Source of the DNA: Epiperipatus broadwayi
Taxonomy: Eukaryota; Onychophora; Udeonychophora; Euonychophora; Peripatidae
DNA: 64,000 bases
Reading direction: 5' to 3'
Assembly (NCBI GenBank): GCA_028023455.1
Contig: JAQFVV010012398.1
Location: 6,840,682-6,904,681 of the forward strand
Made by a program: the position numbers and the translations under genes. Each line of letters begins with the position of its first letter. Within the stretch, counting starts at the first letter, position 1. This document shows positions 12,496 through 23,741 of this stretch, in pieces. Under the pieces are notes generated by a model. That model was given only the letters and a program-made list of their open reading frames with translations. It had not been told where the DNA came from and did not search any database.

Positions 12496-14700
12496 TACAC
12501 ATATAAAATGTGACAACCAGAGTAGAAAAAATTCAAAAATATTAAACAGTAATACTATTTTGTCAAGCACTTTCAGTACTGAGTACCAGAATCATGGTGA
12601 CATATTGGAACTGAATGGTTAATATTACAATACATGCTCAGAGGAACACTAGTGTTACATTGATTAACAACATTATTAGACTTAGCAATAAACCAAGCCA
12701 GTTTCAACCTCTTCTTTCTATTGTTCGATTTATTATACACAGTACTGATATTTTGAGGATAAAATTCATGCCCACAAATCCTTTCATGATTTGAAAAAAA
12801 CAGAATTAACTTGTAAATCAATTTTAGATTTTTTATATTGAAAAACAGGCTGTTGCAATCATGTTAAAACAATAGTCTTTGTTTCATTGTAATTAATAGT
12901 ATTACAACCAATTTCTCTGCAGGCAATTGAATAAACCAATACATACTTATTCATTTCTTTCAACTATCCTGTGAATTATTTAATAGTCTACTTAAACATT
13001 AAGATGGTCAGAATCTTATATTATAATCTTTACCAATTATATATTTTAATTTCATACATATAGATGGCACATAAGTCAAAGAAATTCACTTTTTGTCTGT
13101 TTTATTTTTTACAACCACTTTATAAGCATTTAGTTTATATAGCGTATGTTTACAATTGTATTACATTCAAATATCAGCCTTTCAAGCTAATTGTGCATAT
13201 GCTTTTGCGAGTGTTAATAATAATAAATGAATACTTTCTCTCCAATACAAGATATAGTATTTATGCAGGAAAAAAATGAATCCACTTATTCCTACGACTC
13301 AAATGCTTATATATGAGCAAATCTGAAGTACTGGCAAGGAAAGCATGAGGATGGAACAGTCACTTTAAATTACTATATACGATGTCTGAATGAATGATGT
13401 CGGTGAAATTGTCTAGAATTTACTAAACATCATTCTAACTGAAACTTAATCATATGTAAATAAGCATTTATTTTATATAGCGTATGTTTACAACTGTATT
13501 ACATTCAAATAACACTCACAAAAGCGTATGCACAATTAGCTTGAAAAGCTAATATTTGAATGTAATACAATTGTAAACATACGCTATATAAAATAAACGC
13601 TTATTTACATATGATTTAGTTTCAGTTAGAATGATGTTTAGTAAATTCTAGACAAGTTCACTGACATCATTCATTCAGACATTGTATATAGTAATTTAAA
13701 GTAACTGTTCCATCCTCATGCTTTCCTTGCCAGTACTTTAGATTTGCTCATATATAAGTATTTAAGTTGTAGGAATAAGTGGATTCATTTTATTCCTGCA
13801 TAAATACTATATCTTGTATTGGAGAGAAAGTATTCATTTATTATTATTAACACTTGCAAAATCGTATGCACAATTATCTTGAAAGGCTGATATTTGAATG
13901 TTATACAACCACTTTATGTTTAAACTTTATTTTATTATAAAACAACCTTAATTTCCTGAGTACTATAGTTTTCTCACATCCCACACTTATTAAGTCAGCC
14001 ATATATCTCTCAATATTTCTTTTTTATCTGCCTCAAATTTACAAAGATACAAATTACTATACAAAAAACATTTTAATCCTGCTATTTTATAATTTAACAG
14101 AATATTCAATGATGGGTGTATAAAACCACTTACATTTAATGGTTTCACAATCATTTTATACTCAAAAGCATTACAGAATCTTTATATATTCATATCTAAA
14201 TATTTTAAAACTCTACCATACTCAAACTCATAGTCCATGACAAATTGGAATTCATATTTAACTTATCGAACATATTCTCTATCATATTTTTGATCCATAC
14301 ACAAAAACACCATCCACAAATCTATATACTAAATCATAATTACTCATTCTAAATGGCTCTATAATATATTTTTCCATTTTCAAAATATATTACTTACTGC
14401 CAACCCTATTGGCCAAACATTATTCATTTGATAATAATCCATTCCATATCTTGCAGTAATATCAACATTACCATTCCAACACTTCCATAATAAATCTTTC
14501 TTTACAAACATCTACATTACAATCTAAAAAAGTTTTTTAATTATATTTATCGATTTATTACAGTCCACTGACCCATATAACTCACATCTAATGAGGCCAT
14601 ATAAAAATTGCTAACCACTTTGGCAGACTTCAAAATTCAAACGTAGATTTAATTGCAAATTTTCTGAATCTTATCAACTCCTGGACACTTTGTGATTGGT
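12496..14700 (-). mobile_element. Penelope-like element, minus copy (RT and GIY-YIG remnants)
   Basis: Reading the minus strand from 14700 down: an RT region with YYQMNNVWPIGLAVSNIF-like text (the xGxxxGSPLS region) near 14400, then YRFVDGVFVYG (14297-14329, an RT catalytic VDD box mutated to VDG), then a linker, then at 13060-12820 a GIY-YIG-like segment with conserved NYNETK and LQQ text, then the C-terminal frame at 12573-12821 (LAWFIAKSNN, LSMYCNINHS). The order RT then GIY-YIG endonuclease is diagnostic of Penelope-like elements. It is broken by stops and by a 780-bp foldback element at 13124-13903. It lies head-to-head with a plus-strand copy starting near 14710. Confidence 0.75.
13110..13917. 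mobile_element. Foldback element 1 with 14-bp target duplication
   Basis: A roughly 780-bp palindromic element (13124-13903) is flanked by the perfect 14-mer tacaaccactttat at 13110-13123 and 13904-13917. The arms of about 330 bp are near-complementary around a centre near 13520 and include terminal blocks like tatatagcgtatgtttacaa. The ORF at 13064-13279 runs across the junction and is not a gene. The same family occurs at 40780-41383. It has no coding capacity. The long duplication suggests retroposition-type or staggered integration and is not the 2-9 bp of common DNA transposons. Confidence 0.85.
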
Positions 14701-14928
14701 ATAGTGTATAGTTTGTACATTTTAGAAATGGAAAAATATATTATAGAGCCATATATAAAGAATAATTATGATTTATTGTATAGAAGATGATGTTTTTGTG
14801 TATGGATCAAAAGATATGATAGAGAATATATTCGATAAGTTAAATATGAATTTTGATTTATCATGGACTATAGATCTAGTTTGAGTATGATGGAGTTTTA
14901 AAATATTTATATGTAAAAATATATATAT

Positions 14929-16813
14929 TATAACGGTCGGAAAGGACAGAGTCTTACGTATTTGCCATACAAGGGCACTACCAGGCTATTTGAACCTGGA
15001 AAATGTATATAGTAGGCAGATACACACTGTTAAGATCTAACTTTTACATATATTTTTTATTCCAACCATCAGCCCATGCTACTAGCTCAGGTAGATGCAG
15101 AGATTTATAAAATATAGATTCTTATTTAAAAATCTATTTTCATTATTAATAAAAAATAAAAGAAGCCACTGCCAGTAATAACACACGCAAACATTTATTA
15201 AACATATAAATAAAATTGAAGAATAAAATTTATTATTTTAGATGGGTTATTAATTTTTAAATTTAAATTTTTAAACAATCCGCACAGATGAATTTAATAA
15301 TATTTTATTAGAGTGTCAAGTATGAATAAACTACATAGATTGCATTTGAAAAGAAAATATTCTATCCCTTATTTAATCTTAGGCCAAAAGTTCACATTCA
15401 AACTAATGTCAATCTATCTGATACATCGATGTATTCAATGCAGCATGAATACGACAGCACAAATACCATACTGTCAGGAATGTACATCGGAAAGCATGAT
15501 TGTAGAAGACATTGACTCTTGTCCAGTACAGGAATACTACATCTGTTTGGTGAGAAGAACAATAAAAAAACCCCATAGGAAATGATTGCATTTTCCATCT
15601 TACTATCCCATTCCAAAGGCTAAAAGGGATGATCCAAGGGACATGGAATACCATCCACTTCCGATGGTCAGTGAGATATGGGACTTATTTGCCCAAGTGC
15701 AGTGTATAATGGGATCATTCATGTAGAGAATCTCATGCTACATTTACTAATTAGACCAATATATCCCATCAATTAACCCAATTTAACTATGAAACAAATA
15801 ACCCAAGATTAACCCTCCCTTAATTAATTAATATAACTTTACAAATCTATGCAGCCATTCAGACCCGACTTAAATTTAACATTTATATAATTTAGTCAAT
15901 TAATAAAAAAATGGAAATGATTAAATTAGCAAACTCAAATGTATAAAAATTAAACATTAATAAATGATTTGAAAAGTCAGATTAAAGTTCATTTAAAAAA
16001 AATTAGGTTTAGCTTGTCAAATCTTGAAAGTTCTTAATTATTTTTTTTTTACATTATTTTAGTTTATATCTTACAGTAGAAGAGTCCCAGTTCCAGGTGT
16101 CAATTCCCACGAAGTCTTTATTTGAAGACCAGTCTATCTGAAGGTGGCATTAGCTGGTTCAATCCTGGTATTACTTTATTGCAGAACCCATATGATTCAG
16201 GGTCTGCAATAGTATCATTCATAATTCAACAGTCATTTCCTTTGAAAAAATAAAAGAGAGGGTGACAAGTGGTCTTATCACCCTTCTCAAAATAAATCAG
16301 GCTGGAGCTGTCCTTAATTTCAATATTTTTCTTTTTATACATATCGTCTGGATTCATTGAACAATCAATCATTTTCATTAGAGTCCAAGCATTGGTTTCT
16401 GCTTCTATTGGACATTCTGCTTCAGAGCAGGAAACAATCTTTAATTTTTTATCTATATCTTTCATCCTACTTTTTAATTATATATGATCCCCAATGGCTA
16501 GTTTGCTTTTCGATAATTAATAACACAATCATTTCCATTTACTGAGATTACATAGGAATCTTTTTCATTTATGTTACTTTTTAATCAAAATATTTTATAT
16601 TTAGATCTTTATCTTTTTTTATAAAAAACTTCATTCAAATATTTTTTTTTTCTATTTAAAAAAAAATACTTTTAAAGTTTTGCTTCTGTGCGAATATATA
16701 TATACGTTTAACAACTCTTTAATTTTTTTAGCTTTTAGTTTTATTTTTATTTACGGACTTAAGTTTTTGTTTTAATTTTAAATTAATGTAACAGCATATT
16801 ATATGATGTTACA
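14929..16813 (+). repeat. Left LTR-like repeat (1885 bp)
   Basis: Direct-repeat partner of 17347-19237. Shared landmarks include the GAACCTGG..GCAGATAC block near 15000 and the T-rich tail before GTTACA. The segment 15290-16000 also matches, inverted, 34600-35120 of the element at 33669. Confidence 0.65.
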
Positions 16814-17346
16814 TATCAGTAAACTTCCTCAAAAAACAAAAACATTAATAAAAAAAAAAAAAGAGTTTACTTAGTGTTAGTAATTACGTTACACATATTA
16901 ATTATATACTAAACTTTTTTTTTTTTTGTAGAAAAACAAAACTTTGGTTAGTAATTACAAAAACGAATATAATGATAAAAAAAAAAAATTGACTGTTGAT
17001 TCCTTATTACCAGCTAAATTTCTACCCCCTCCCTTCCGAGTTTCTTTTCTCCTACTTTTAACTATTACTTAGGCAAGTTAAAGAAGTTACATGATTTTAG
17101 ATTTCTTTTTTTTAAAAAAAAAAATTATGAGTTATATTAATTATTACATTTTATATTCCTCACATTCATTTTTATATATGCACAATTTTTCTTACTGGCA
17201 GTACTTTTTACACAAAATTCAAACTATAACTTTACATTAACACAAAAAATATATTTGTTTCAGAAAAATGTTACTGGCATGATTTATTTTTAAAATTCTC
17301 AGGGTACTTGTGGTTAAAGTGTATCGGTCCACATTGGGTGGACAAT

Positions 17347-19237
17347 TATAACAGTCAGGGAGGAAATGGAATCTTACCATATCTGATGTACAGGGCACCA
17401 CCAGGCTATTTGAACCTGGAAAATTTAAGAGTAGGCAGATACGCAAGTTAAAGATCCAATTTTTATTTTATTGACCATTTGCCTTTGCCACTAGCTCACA
17501 GAGTAGCAGAGGTTTAAAACATATTTATTAAAATATATTTTAATAAAGATTAAAAAGAATAAACTAGATCACTGCCAGTACTAATAATATAACATTTTAT
17601 TAACGCACATTTAAAATTGAGGAATAAAATTTATATTTAGATTTTAACATTAATTTTTAAATTTAAATTACTATTTTAAATAGTCTGCACAGATGGACAT
17701 TTTAATAATATTTTACTTTAGCATGTTGAGTATAGATAGGCTACATAGATTTCTCACTTAAAAACTTATCAAAACACTCATTCAATCTCAGACTAAAAGT
17801 TCATAGCCAAAACAATGCCTGCTTCCAGATATATAGTCACAACCAATGCAATATGAAGATGCTAGCATAAAACCATGCTGATAGGAATGTGCATCTGACA
17901 GTGTGATATTATTTAAAGAACATGATCCTTGTACAGTGCAGGAATGTGCATCTGTCTGGTGAAGGAATCATGTAAATAAATTAATTAAAGAAGAGGGCTA
18001 TGTATGGGGGAGAGCGGTCTATTTGCTGACTTATAATCCCTGTCCATAGAGCTAGAAGGGGTCAATGGTACAGGAAATATGTCTGTGTTCATTGCAACAC
18101 AATGACTACAATATTAGGTCATACATTCAATTGGGCACATTGCCCTGTATGCTAAACACGCTTCACATTACATTGATATAAACACTCATATATCCCTCCA
18201 TAAGCATCAACCTAACTATGAAACAAATAGCCTGAAATTAAAACCCTTTAAAATAAACATAAACAAATTTAAACATAGTTATTAATTTTTATCCTGCAGC
18301 TATCTTCACCCAACTTTAATTTAATACATTTTAATTAACACATAACACACAAAAAAGAGAGAAATGGAAATGATTGCTTAAACATATGCATAAAAATATT
18401 AATAATTGATTTTGAATTCTTTAGGTCAGATAATAGTTCTTATTTTCAGCTATTAATTGCAAATTTAGAAAAAGTTCCTATTATATAAACACAAGAGTTC
18501 ATACTTTATGGATTGAGCAGATTTAGAGGTCCATCTTCATAATCACTTATGTAGATGGTTTGTCATTTTTTTAAAATGAAGCTGCTACTTTGGTTCATAA
18601 CTGTCATAGGGAGGTCTCATCTGGTTGTCCAGAAATTAAATATATTGCAGACTCCTACATCATGTGAAGTCTGCAATACAGTTCATATATATAGCTTAAT
18701 AGTCAGTATCTCAGACAACAATAATATTCCTCTGAATTCAGATATTTGGGGTTTTATATTTGCATTTGCCTCTTATCAGCCTTTTTCCAGATCGAACATG
18801 ATGTCACTGACTCTCATGTTTCATTTATGATCCGTGCTGTGATTTTATGCTTCCATTAGTCATTTAATTTCTTTTTATTCTCTTATCTGACCATTTACTT
18901 ATTCGAGTGCCCCAAGGGATAGTGTGCTTTAGAACAATCATTTAATTAATAAAACAATCATTTCTATTTTCTAAGATTATAGAAATCAACATTATTTCTA
19001 TTTTCAATAATATCAAATCCTTATATCTTTACTTTTTTACAAAAAAAATACTTTCAAATACTTTTTTTAAAAAATAGTTTAAGTTTTTCATCTGTGCAAC
19101 ATATATACATTAAATATAACTTTCACTTTTCAGTTTTTAAGTTAAGTTTTTTTTCTTTTTAATAAATCAATTTTTATTTACGAATTTAAGTTTTAATTTT
19201 TTTAAAATAATGTAATGGCATATGACATACCGTTACA
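17347..19237 (+). repeat. Right LTR-like repeat (1891 bp)
   Basis: Begins TATAACAGTC and ends CCGTTACA. It is diverged from the left copy by many substitutions and small indels but has nearly the same length. The bases just upstream (17290-17346) match 35265-35315 in the element at 33669, suggesting a conserved internal end. Confidence 0.65.
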
Positions 19238-19439
19238 ATATATATATATCTTCTTTAATGTTTTTGGGTATAAAATGATTGTAAACCATTAATTGTAAGA
19301 GATTTTATGCACCCATCATTGAATATTCTTTTAAATTATAAAATGGCAGAATTAAAATGTTTTTTGTATCATAATTTATATCTTTGTAAATTTGAGGGAG
19401 ATAGAAAAAGAAATATTGAGAGATATATTGATGACTTAT

Positions 19440-20320
19440 CCAGATCATATTGCAAGACAGTCAAATTTTGTCTGAGATTTCTAAAAGTAAAATTTGCATC
19501 TTTTGCACTCTGCTGAAAATTTAGTAAAGTTTTTTTTGAACAGCTTTAAAATTCACGTACATTTTTTTTAATATTGTAAATACAAACAAATTTAAAAGAT
19601 GATGGGACAATTGAATATGTGGTCCATCAAACATCTCAAGCTCTGGAATGATGAGTAGCTATTATATATTTCACACTCTCAAACTTTGCAAGATTACTTA
19701 AAAAAAATATTGTGATGGTCTAAAACCTTGAATTTTTGAAAAGTTTATGATTTTATTTTATCATAATTGTATAATAATTATTAGAAATCAAAAATAAATG
19801 TTATTACATAGTTATTTTTATAGAAATGTTTAATTTTTAAATATAAAAGAATATATTCTTCTGAATATTGTTCTTATAGTGATTACGGTCATAGAAAACA
19901 CAGCAATTTATAAATGAGGTCACTCACCTGATTGTTATTATATTTAAGATATTATAAAAAATTATGAAAAAATTGTAAAAGTATAAATTGATAGATTTAG
20001 TAGTTATTAAAAATAATTTGTTCTAATTCTTAAAATAAACATCAAACAAAGAAGATTTTGTTTATTTTTCAAATTGAATCAGGTCCACCTGAAATTTGAT
20101 GATACGACAGCACTTTGTTTTGACTAAAATATAATTTTTAAAATAATTCTAAAAATTAAATGTGATTTTTTAAAAATGTATTTAATTTCTAAACAAAAAT
20201 ATCTAGTGAATGAAGTCAAATTTATTCTATTCTGATAAATAATAATGGTTTAATATCAAAATGAAAGTTGAAAGCTTAAATCTAGTGAGAGCAAAGAAAT
20301 GTGTCAGAATACAAGAGGGT
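19440..20320. mobile_element. Unidentified insert of about 880 bp in the Penelope plus copy
   Basis: In the minus copy the text around GAGAGATATATGGCTGACTTAATAAGTG is continuous. In the plus copy it is split: GATGACTTA ends near 19439 and TTAATAAGTG resumes near 20319. The intervening DNA has no recognised ORF or terminal repeat. It may be a further mobile element with TTA-like short duplication, or DNA deleted from the other copy. Confidence 0.4.
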
Positions 20321-20379
20321 TAATAAGTGTAGAATACAAGAAAACTATATTACACTAGCAATTAAGGTTGTTTTATAAT

Positions 20380-21014
20380 AAAGTAAAGCTTATTCTCTTA
20401 TTCTTCTCTTTTACTTTCTTTGCATATCTTCATATATATATATTGCTTATAATACTTCTTTCATATACACTTCAATGCAAATAAATTTTCTTAAAAAACT
20501 TCTTTATTTTCCTTACACTTTCGACTGTCCAGCAGTTTTCATCAGAGCTACAATATTTGAATAATATAATACATAAACATCACTTCACATATATATAAAA
20601 ATGCACACATGTATATCAAAATATACACACATATCCCCTACATACATATATAGATCCACATTACCCATAGACATATATATATATAAATTGCATACCTACA
20701 TCTGCATATGCATATGCATATATAGATGTAGGTATGGAATTTATATATATATGTCTATGGGTAATGTGGATCTATATATCTATGTATGTATGTATGTAGA
20801 GGATATATGTGTATAGTTTGATATACATATGTGTATTTTTATATATACGTGAATTGATGTTTATGTATTATATTATTCAAATATTGTAGCTCTGATGAAG
20901 ACTGCTGGACAGTCAAAACTGTAAGGAAAATAAGTAAGTTTTTTAAGAAAATTTGTTTGCATTGAAGTGTATATGAAAGTATTATAAGCAATATATTTAT
21001 GAAAGTAAAGTTTA
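20380..21014. mobile_element. Palindromic element with hammerhead-like cores, 13-bp target duplication
   Basis: A foldback element (20393-21001) with arms of about 300 bp meets near 20700. It is flanked by aaagtaaagctta (20380-20392) and aaagtaaagttta (21002-21014). The minus copy of the host Penelope element is continuous through this site, confirming insertion. Each arm carries a core of the form CTGATGA, hairpin, GAAA: at 20513-20549 on the minus strand and 20892-20922 on the plus strand. The hairpin is closed by ACTG/CAGT pairing. The ORF 20601-20816 is an artefact of the TA-rich centre. Confidence 0.75.
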
Positions 21015-21061
21015 AATATAAATTGGATGTAAAAAGTAAAACAGAGAAAAATTAGATTTCT

Positions 21062-21549
21062 TTGGCTTATGTGCCATCTATAAGTATGAAATTAAAAAAT
21101 ATAATTGATAAAGATTATTATATAGGTTTCAGATCACCTTTATGTTTAAATAGACTAATAAATAATTCAAGGGAAAGTATAGAAGAAATGAATAAGTATA
21201 AAGTGGTTTATTCAATCGTCTGCAGAGATATTTGTTGTAATGCTATTTATTACAATGAAACAAAGGTTAAAGTATTAACAAGATTGCAACAGCATGTTTA
21301 TCAATATAACAAAACTAAATTTGATTCACAAGTTAATTGTTTTTTCAAATCATATAAATATTTGTGGGAAATATTAGTACTGTGTGTAATGAATCGAACG
21401 ATAGAAAGAGGAAGTTGAAAATGGCTTGGTTTATTGCTAAGTCTAATAACATTGTTGATCAGCACAACACTAGTATTTCACTGAGCATGCACTGGAATAT
21501 TAATCATTCAGTACCAATATGTCATCATGATTCTGGTACTCAATACTGA
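21062..21549 (+). pseudogene. Penelope-like GIY-YIG endonuclease and C-terminus
   Basis: Two overlapping frames (21062-21418, then 21364-21549) together cover the Penelope-type endonuclease. KVVYSIVCRDICCNAIYYNE corresponds to the GIY-YIG core (usual Y-x-I/V-x-C..x-IYIGET), followed by KVLTRLQQHV (usual LKTRLxEH). After a frameshift comes KMAWFIAKSNN and LSMHWNINHS, the family C-terminal text. YYNET in place of YIGET means a key glycine is lost. Its role in the family is target nicking for retrotransposition; this copy is broken. The paralogous minus-strand piece is at 12573-13060. Confidence 0.75.
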
Positions 21550-21629
21550 AAGTGTTTGGCAAAATAGTATTAGTGTTTCATATTTTGCATTTTTTTTACT
21601 CTGGCTGTCATATTTTATACTTGTTTAAT

Positions 21630-22280
21630 AATTTATCTATAAGTTGTATAACTACAAATATATTACCTTCTATATGCCTATTTCTCTGTACATTTCTATC
21701 TCCATATTAGTTTCCTCCATTCGTTTTGCGACCCTTCCAGCCACCATACATGCAAAAACATTATATAACCCTGATGTTACCACTATTGGTTTATAATTTT
21801 TTAACTTTCCTATAATCCTTACCCTTTCCTTTAAATAATAACCTTAATCTTGTATTATTCCAATTATCTGGGAATTCTCTTCTGTGCCATCTTATTAAAA
21901 CATGATAATAGGTTTAATTTGCCCTATTTCTTAAATTCATCACCATCTCTGCTACACATCCATCTAAATCTCTTGTCTTTCCACTTTTCAACTTCTTGCA
22001 TTCCTCATTCAATTCATTTTTTGTAAACCTAATATTTTCTTTACCATATGCTTTCATGTTTGTTATCACTCTGTCCTTCACATCTAACATCTTTTCTATA
22101 TCTATTACATACTTATTTAAGATTGTCTTTAATTTTTTTCTAGAGCTACACTCTATTTCCTCATCATCCAGTAATACTATTTTTTTCTCTCTTACATTCC
22201 TTTTTTAAATATATTTCCAAAACGTTCTACTCCCATCTCTTCCACTTTTATTAATATCATTCAACAATTTACTATTTAAT
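21630..22280 (-). mobile_element. LINE, upstream half (RT finger region), split from 11260-12495
   Basis: The minus strand reads, with frame shifts, DGCVAEMVMNL, then FPDNWNNTRLRLLFKGKGKDY, then VTSGLYNVFACMVAGRVAKR and finally GNIFVVIQLID. This is the normal order of LINE RT finger motifs leading into motif A. Motif A itself (FIDIEKAYD) is found 9 kb away at 12400. The shared junction sequence shows a split by the Penelope block. The small plus-strand ORF 21996-22208 is a shadow. Confidence 0.7.
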
Positions 22281-22291
22281 TCACTAAACAT

Positions 22292-23741
22292 CTTAATAAT
22301 TTAAAGTTTCCAAAATATATTTCTAGGAAACTAAATGACAAAATAAACATAAAACCATGAAATTTTGCAAGTAAGAGTAATACAATCATCTTTTATCCAG
22401 TCATCTTTTATTGTTGTTATCTTGATTATAAAGAAAAATGATTTAAGATACAAATTGCTTTCAAAAGTCTAATATCTATCACCATAACCAATGCAGCAAT
22501 TTAATCTTTTAATCATTTATTAGTTCATGTGTTAATGTCATCTATAATGTTTTTAGAAAGGTTTTTCTTCATCACAGTGAGGATTCGTTGGGACATAAAT
22601 CTGAATTATCTGTGCTTGATATCTTCCATTAAGTTATGTAAATAATCTTGCCATTAGTGGCAGTCCATGAAATTTTTAACAGGGATGCTTTATTACAATA
22701 TCACCGCCAAAAGTAAGGCAGGAAAACAAAACACAGTATTTCTCATTTCTCAACCAACCAACCATTTTATTTTTCCATATCAATTGTTAAAAAATCTAAA
22801 GTGTATATTGTTTTACTAACTGCTGCTTGAGAAATAATAATATCTGGAGTATATTGATCTTTATTTATTATTTCAATTTTTTTATGTAATGACAATTAGT
22901 AAAATATATTTATATATTCAACACTAACACCCGTGATACACATTTAAAATAATATTTCTTTTCTTTTCTTTTTTCTATAAAAAATATTTGTGTTAATTTA
23001 ATTAATTACAAGAAAAACAAACCAACAAGCAAACACAAACATTTTCTTGCTTATTCTAAATAAAAAACAATAAAACTTTATTTGTTCTGAAGAGAAACTA
23101 GAATAGTTAAAAATACCACGCTCAAATAACTATATATGCTGCATATCTATCTATGTTGCAGTAGTGATCACCTTCAAAGGCACTAGTTATGTGCATTGAC
23201 AAAAACAAACAAATATCAGCAAAATTTGCAGAAATTTACAGAATGTGACATTTCTGGCATGGCCATAACCATTTTTGAATAGAATCTTAAGTATTGCTTA
23301 AAATAATTAGTTTTAAAACAGTTTAATTAGTTGTCGTTACATAAAAAAAATATGCAAAATATTTAATGATTGTTATATTATTGATATTTTCAACACAAAT
23401 TTAATAAGAAATTTTTATCTGGGACTGCTGCAACAATGGACCAGCTGCCATAGCTTGGCATTCTGTCTGATATATTATAGAACTCTAAAACATTTTTTCA
23501 ATTATTTATTTATTATTAATTCCATAGTGAAGTATATGCCTACTTTTAAAATCAATCATTTCATCACTGTCTCATTTAACTATAAACAGTTATTCAATTT
23601 ATGCAATCTTCATTTATATAAAAGTGATATGCAGTTGTAGATACCCAAAAAAAAAATCATCACTGAATATTAGCCTGTCTGAAATGGAAGTTCTTCAGCA
23701 CCTAGACTACTTACTGCCTTGGTTGGTAATTTTACAATTAT
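22292..23741. repeat. Segmental duplication, copy 1, first part
   Basis: Colinear with 29612-30280: both share AATAATTTAAAGTTT, a CATCTTTT..CAGTCATCTTTTAT block, AAATCTGAATTATCTG..TTTGATATCTTCCATTAAG-like text and the CTGAATA..CAGTC..TTCAG..CCTTGG block. Copy 1 contains about 800 extra bases (22655-23450) relative to copy 2. No coding content was recognised; the 61-codon ORF at 23455 is not conserved as protein. Confidence 0.65.

Larger units (their letters stand above)
14929..19237 (+). mobile_element. LTR-like element: two 1.9-kb direct repeats around a 533-bp centre
   Basis: It starts TATAACGGTC (expected TGTAACGGTC) and ends ACCGTTACA, with ATATAT on both sides. Two direct, diverged copies occur: 14929-16813 (1885 bp) and 17347-19237 (1891 bp). 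Both share a near-start block with TTTGAACCTGGAAAAT and GTAGGCAGATAC and an end of the form TGTAA..GTTACA. The 533-bp centre (16814-17346) is noncoding, so this resembles a non-autonomous LTR retrotransposon. TG..CA ends and direct terminal repeats fit LTRs, but no primer-binding site or polypurine tract was convincing. The small ORFs inside (15313-15616, 16226-16545, 17237-17446, 18555-18830) are not recognised. Relatives lie at 24143 and 33669. Confidence 0.65.
14700..21635 (+). mobile_element. Penelope-like element, plus copy, interrupted by three inserts
   Basis: The plus strand carries a 5'-truncated relative of the minus copy. RT text EKYIIEPYIKNNYDLLY followed by a DDVFVYG box lies at 14725-14810. 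The sequence resumes after an insert at 19238 (colinear with the minus copy), is broken again at about 19440-20320 and 20393-21001, and then continues as the GIY-YIG and C-terminal frames at 21062-21549. Matching the minus copy base by base across each gap defines the inserts. It is decayed by frameshifts. The two copies point outward from a centre near 14700, and the pair together sits inside a LINE. Confidence 0.75.

Noticed and set aside
20601-20816. Tyr/Ile-rich ORF
   Set aside because: Lies in the TA-rich centre of a palindromic element.
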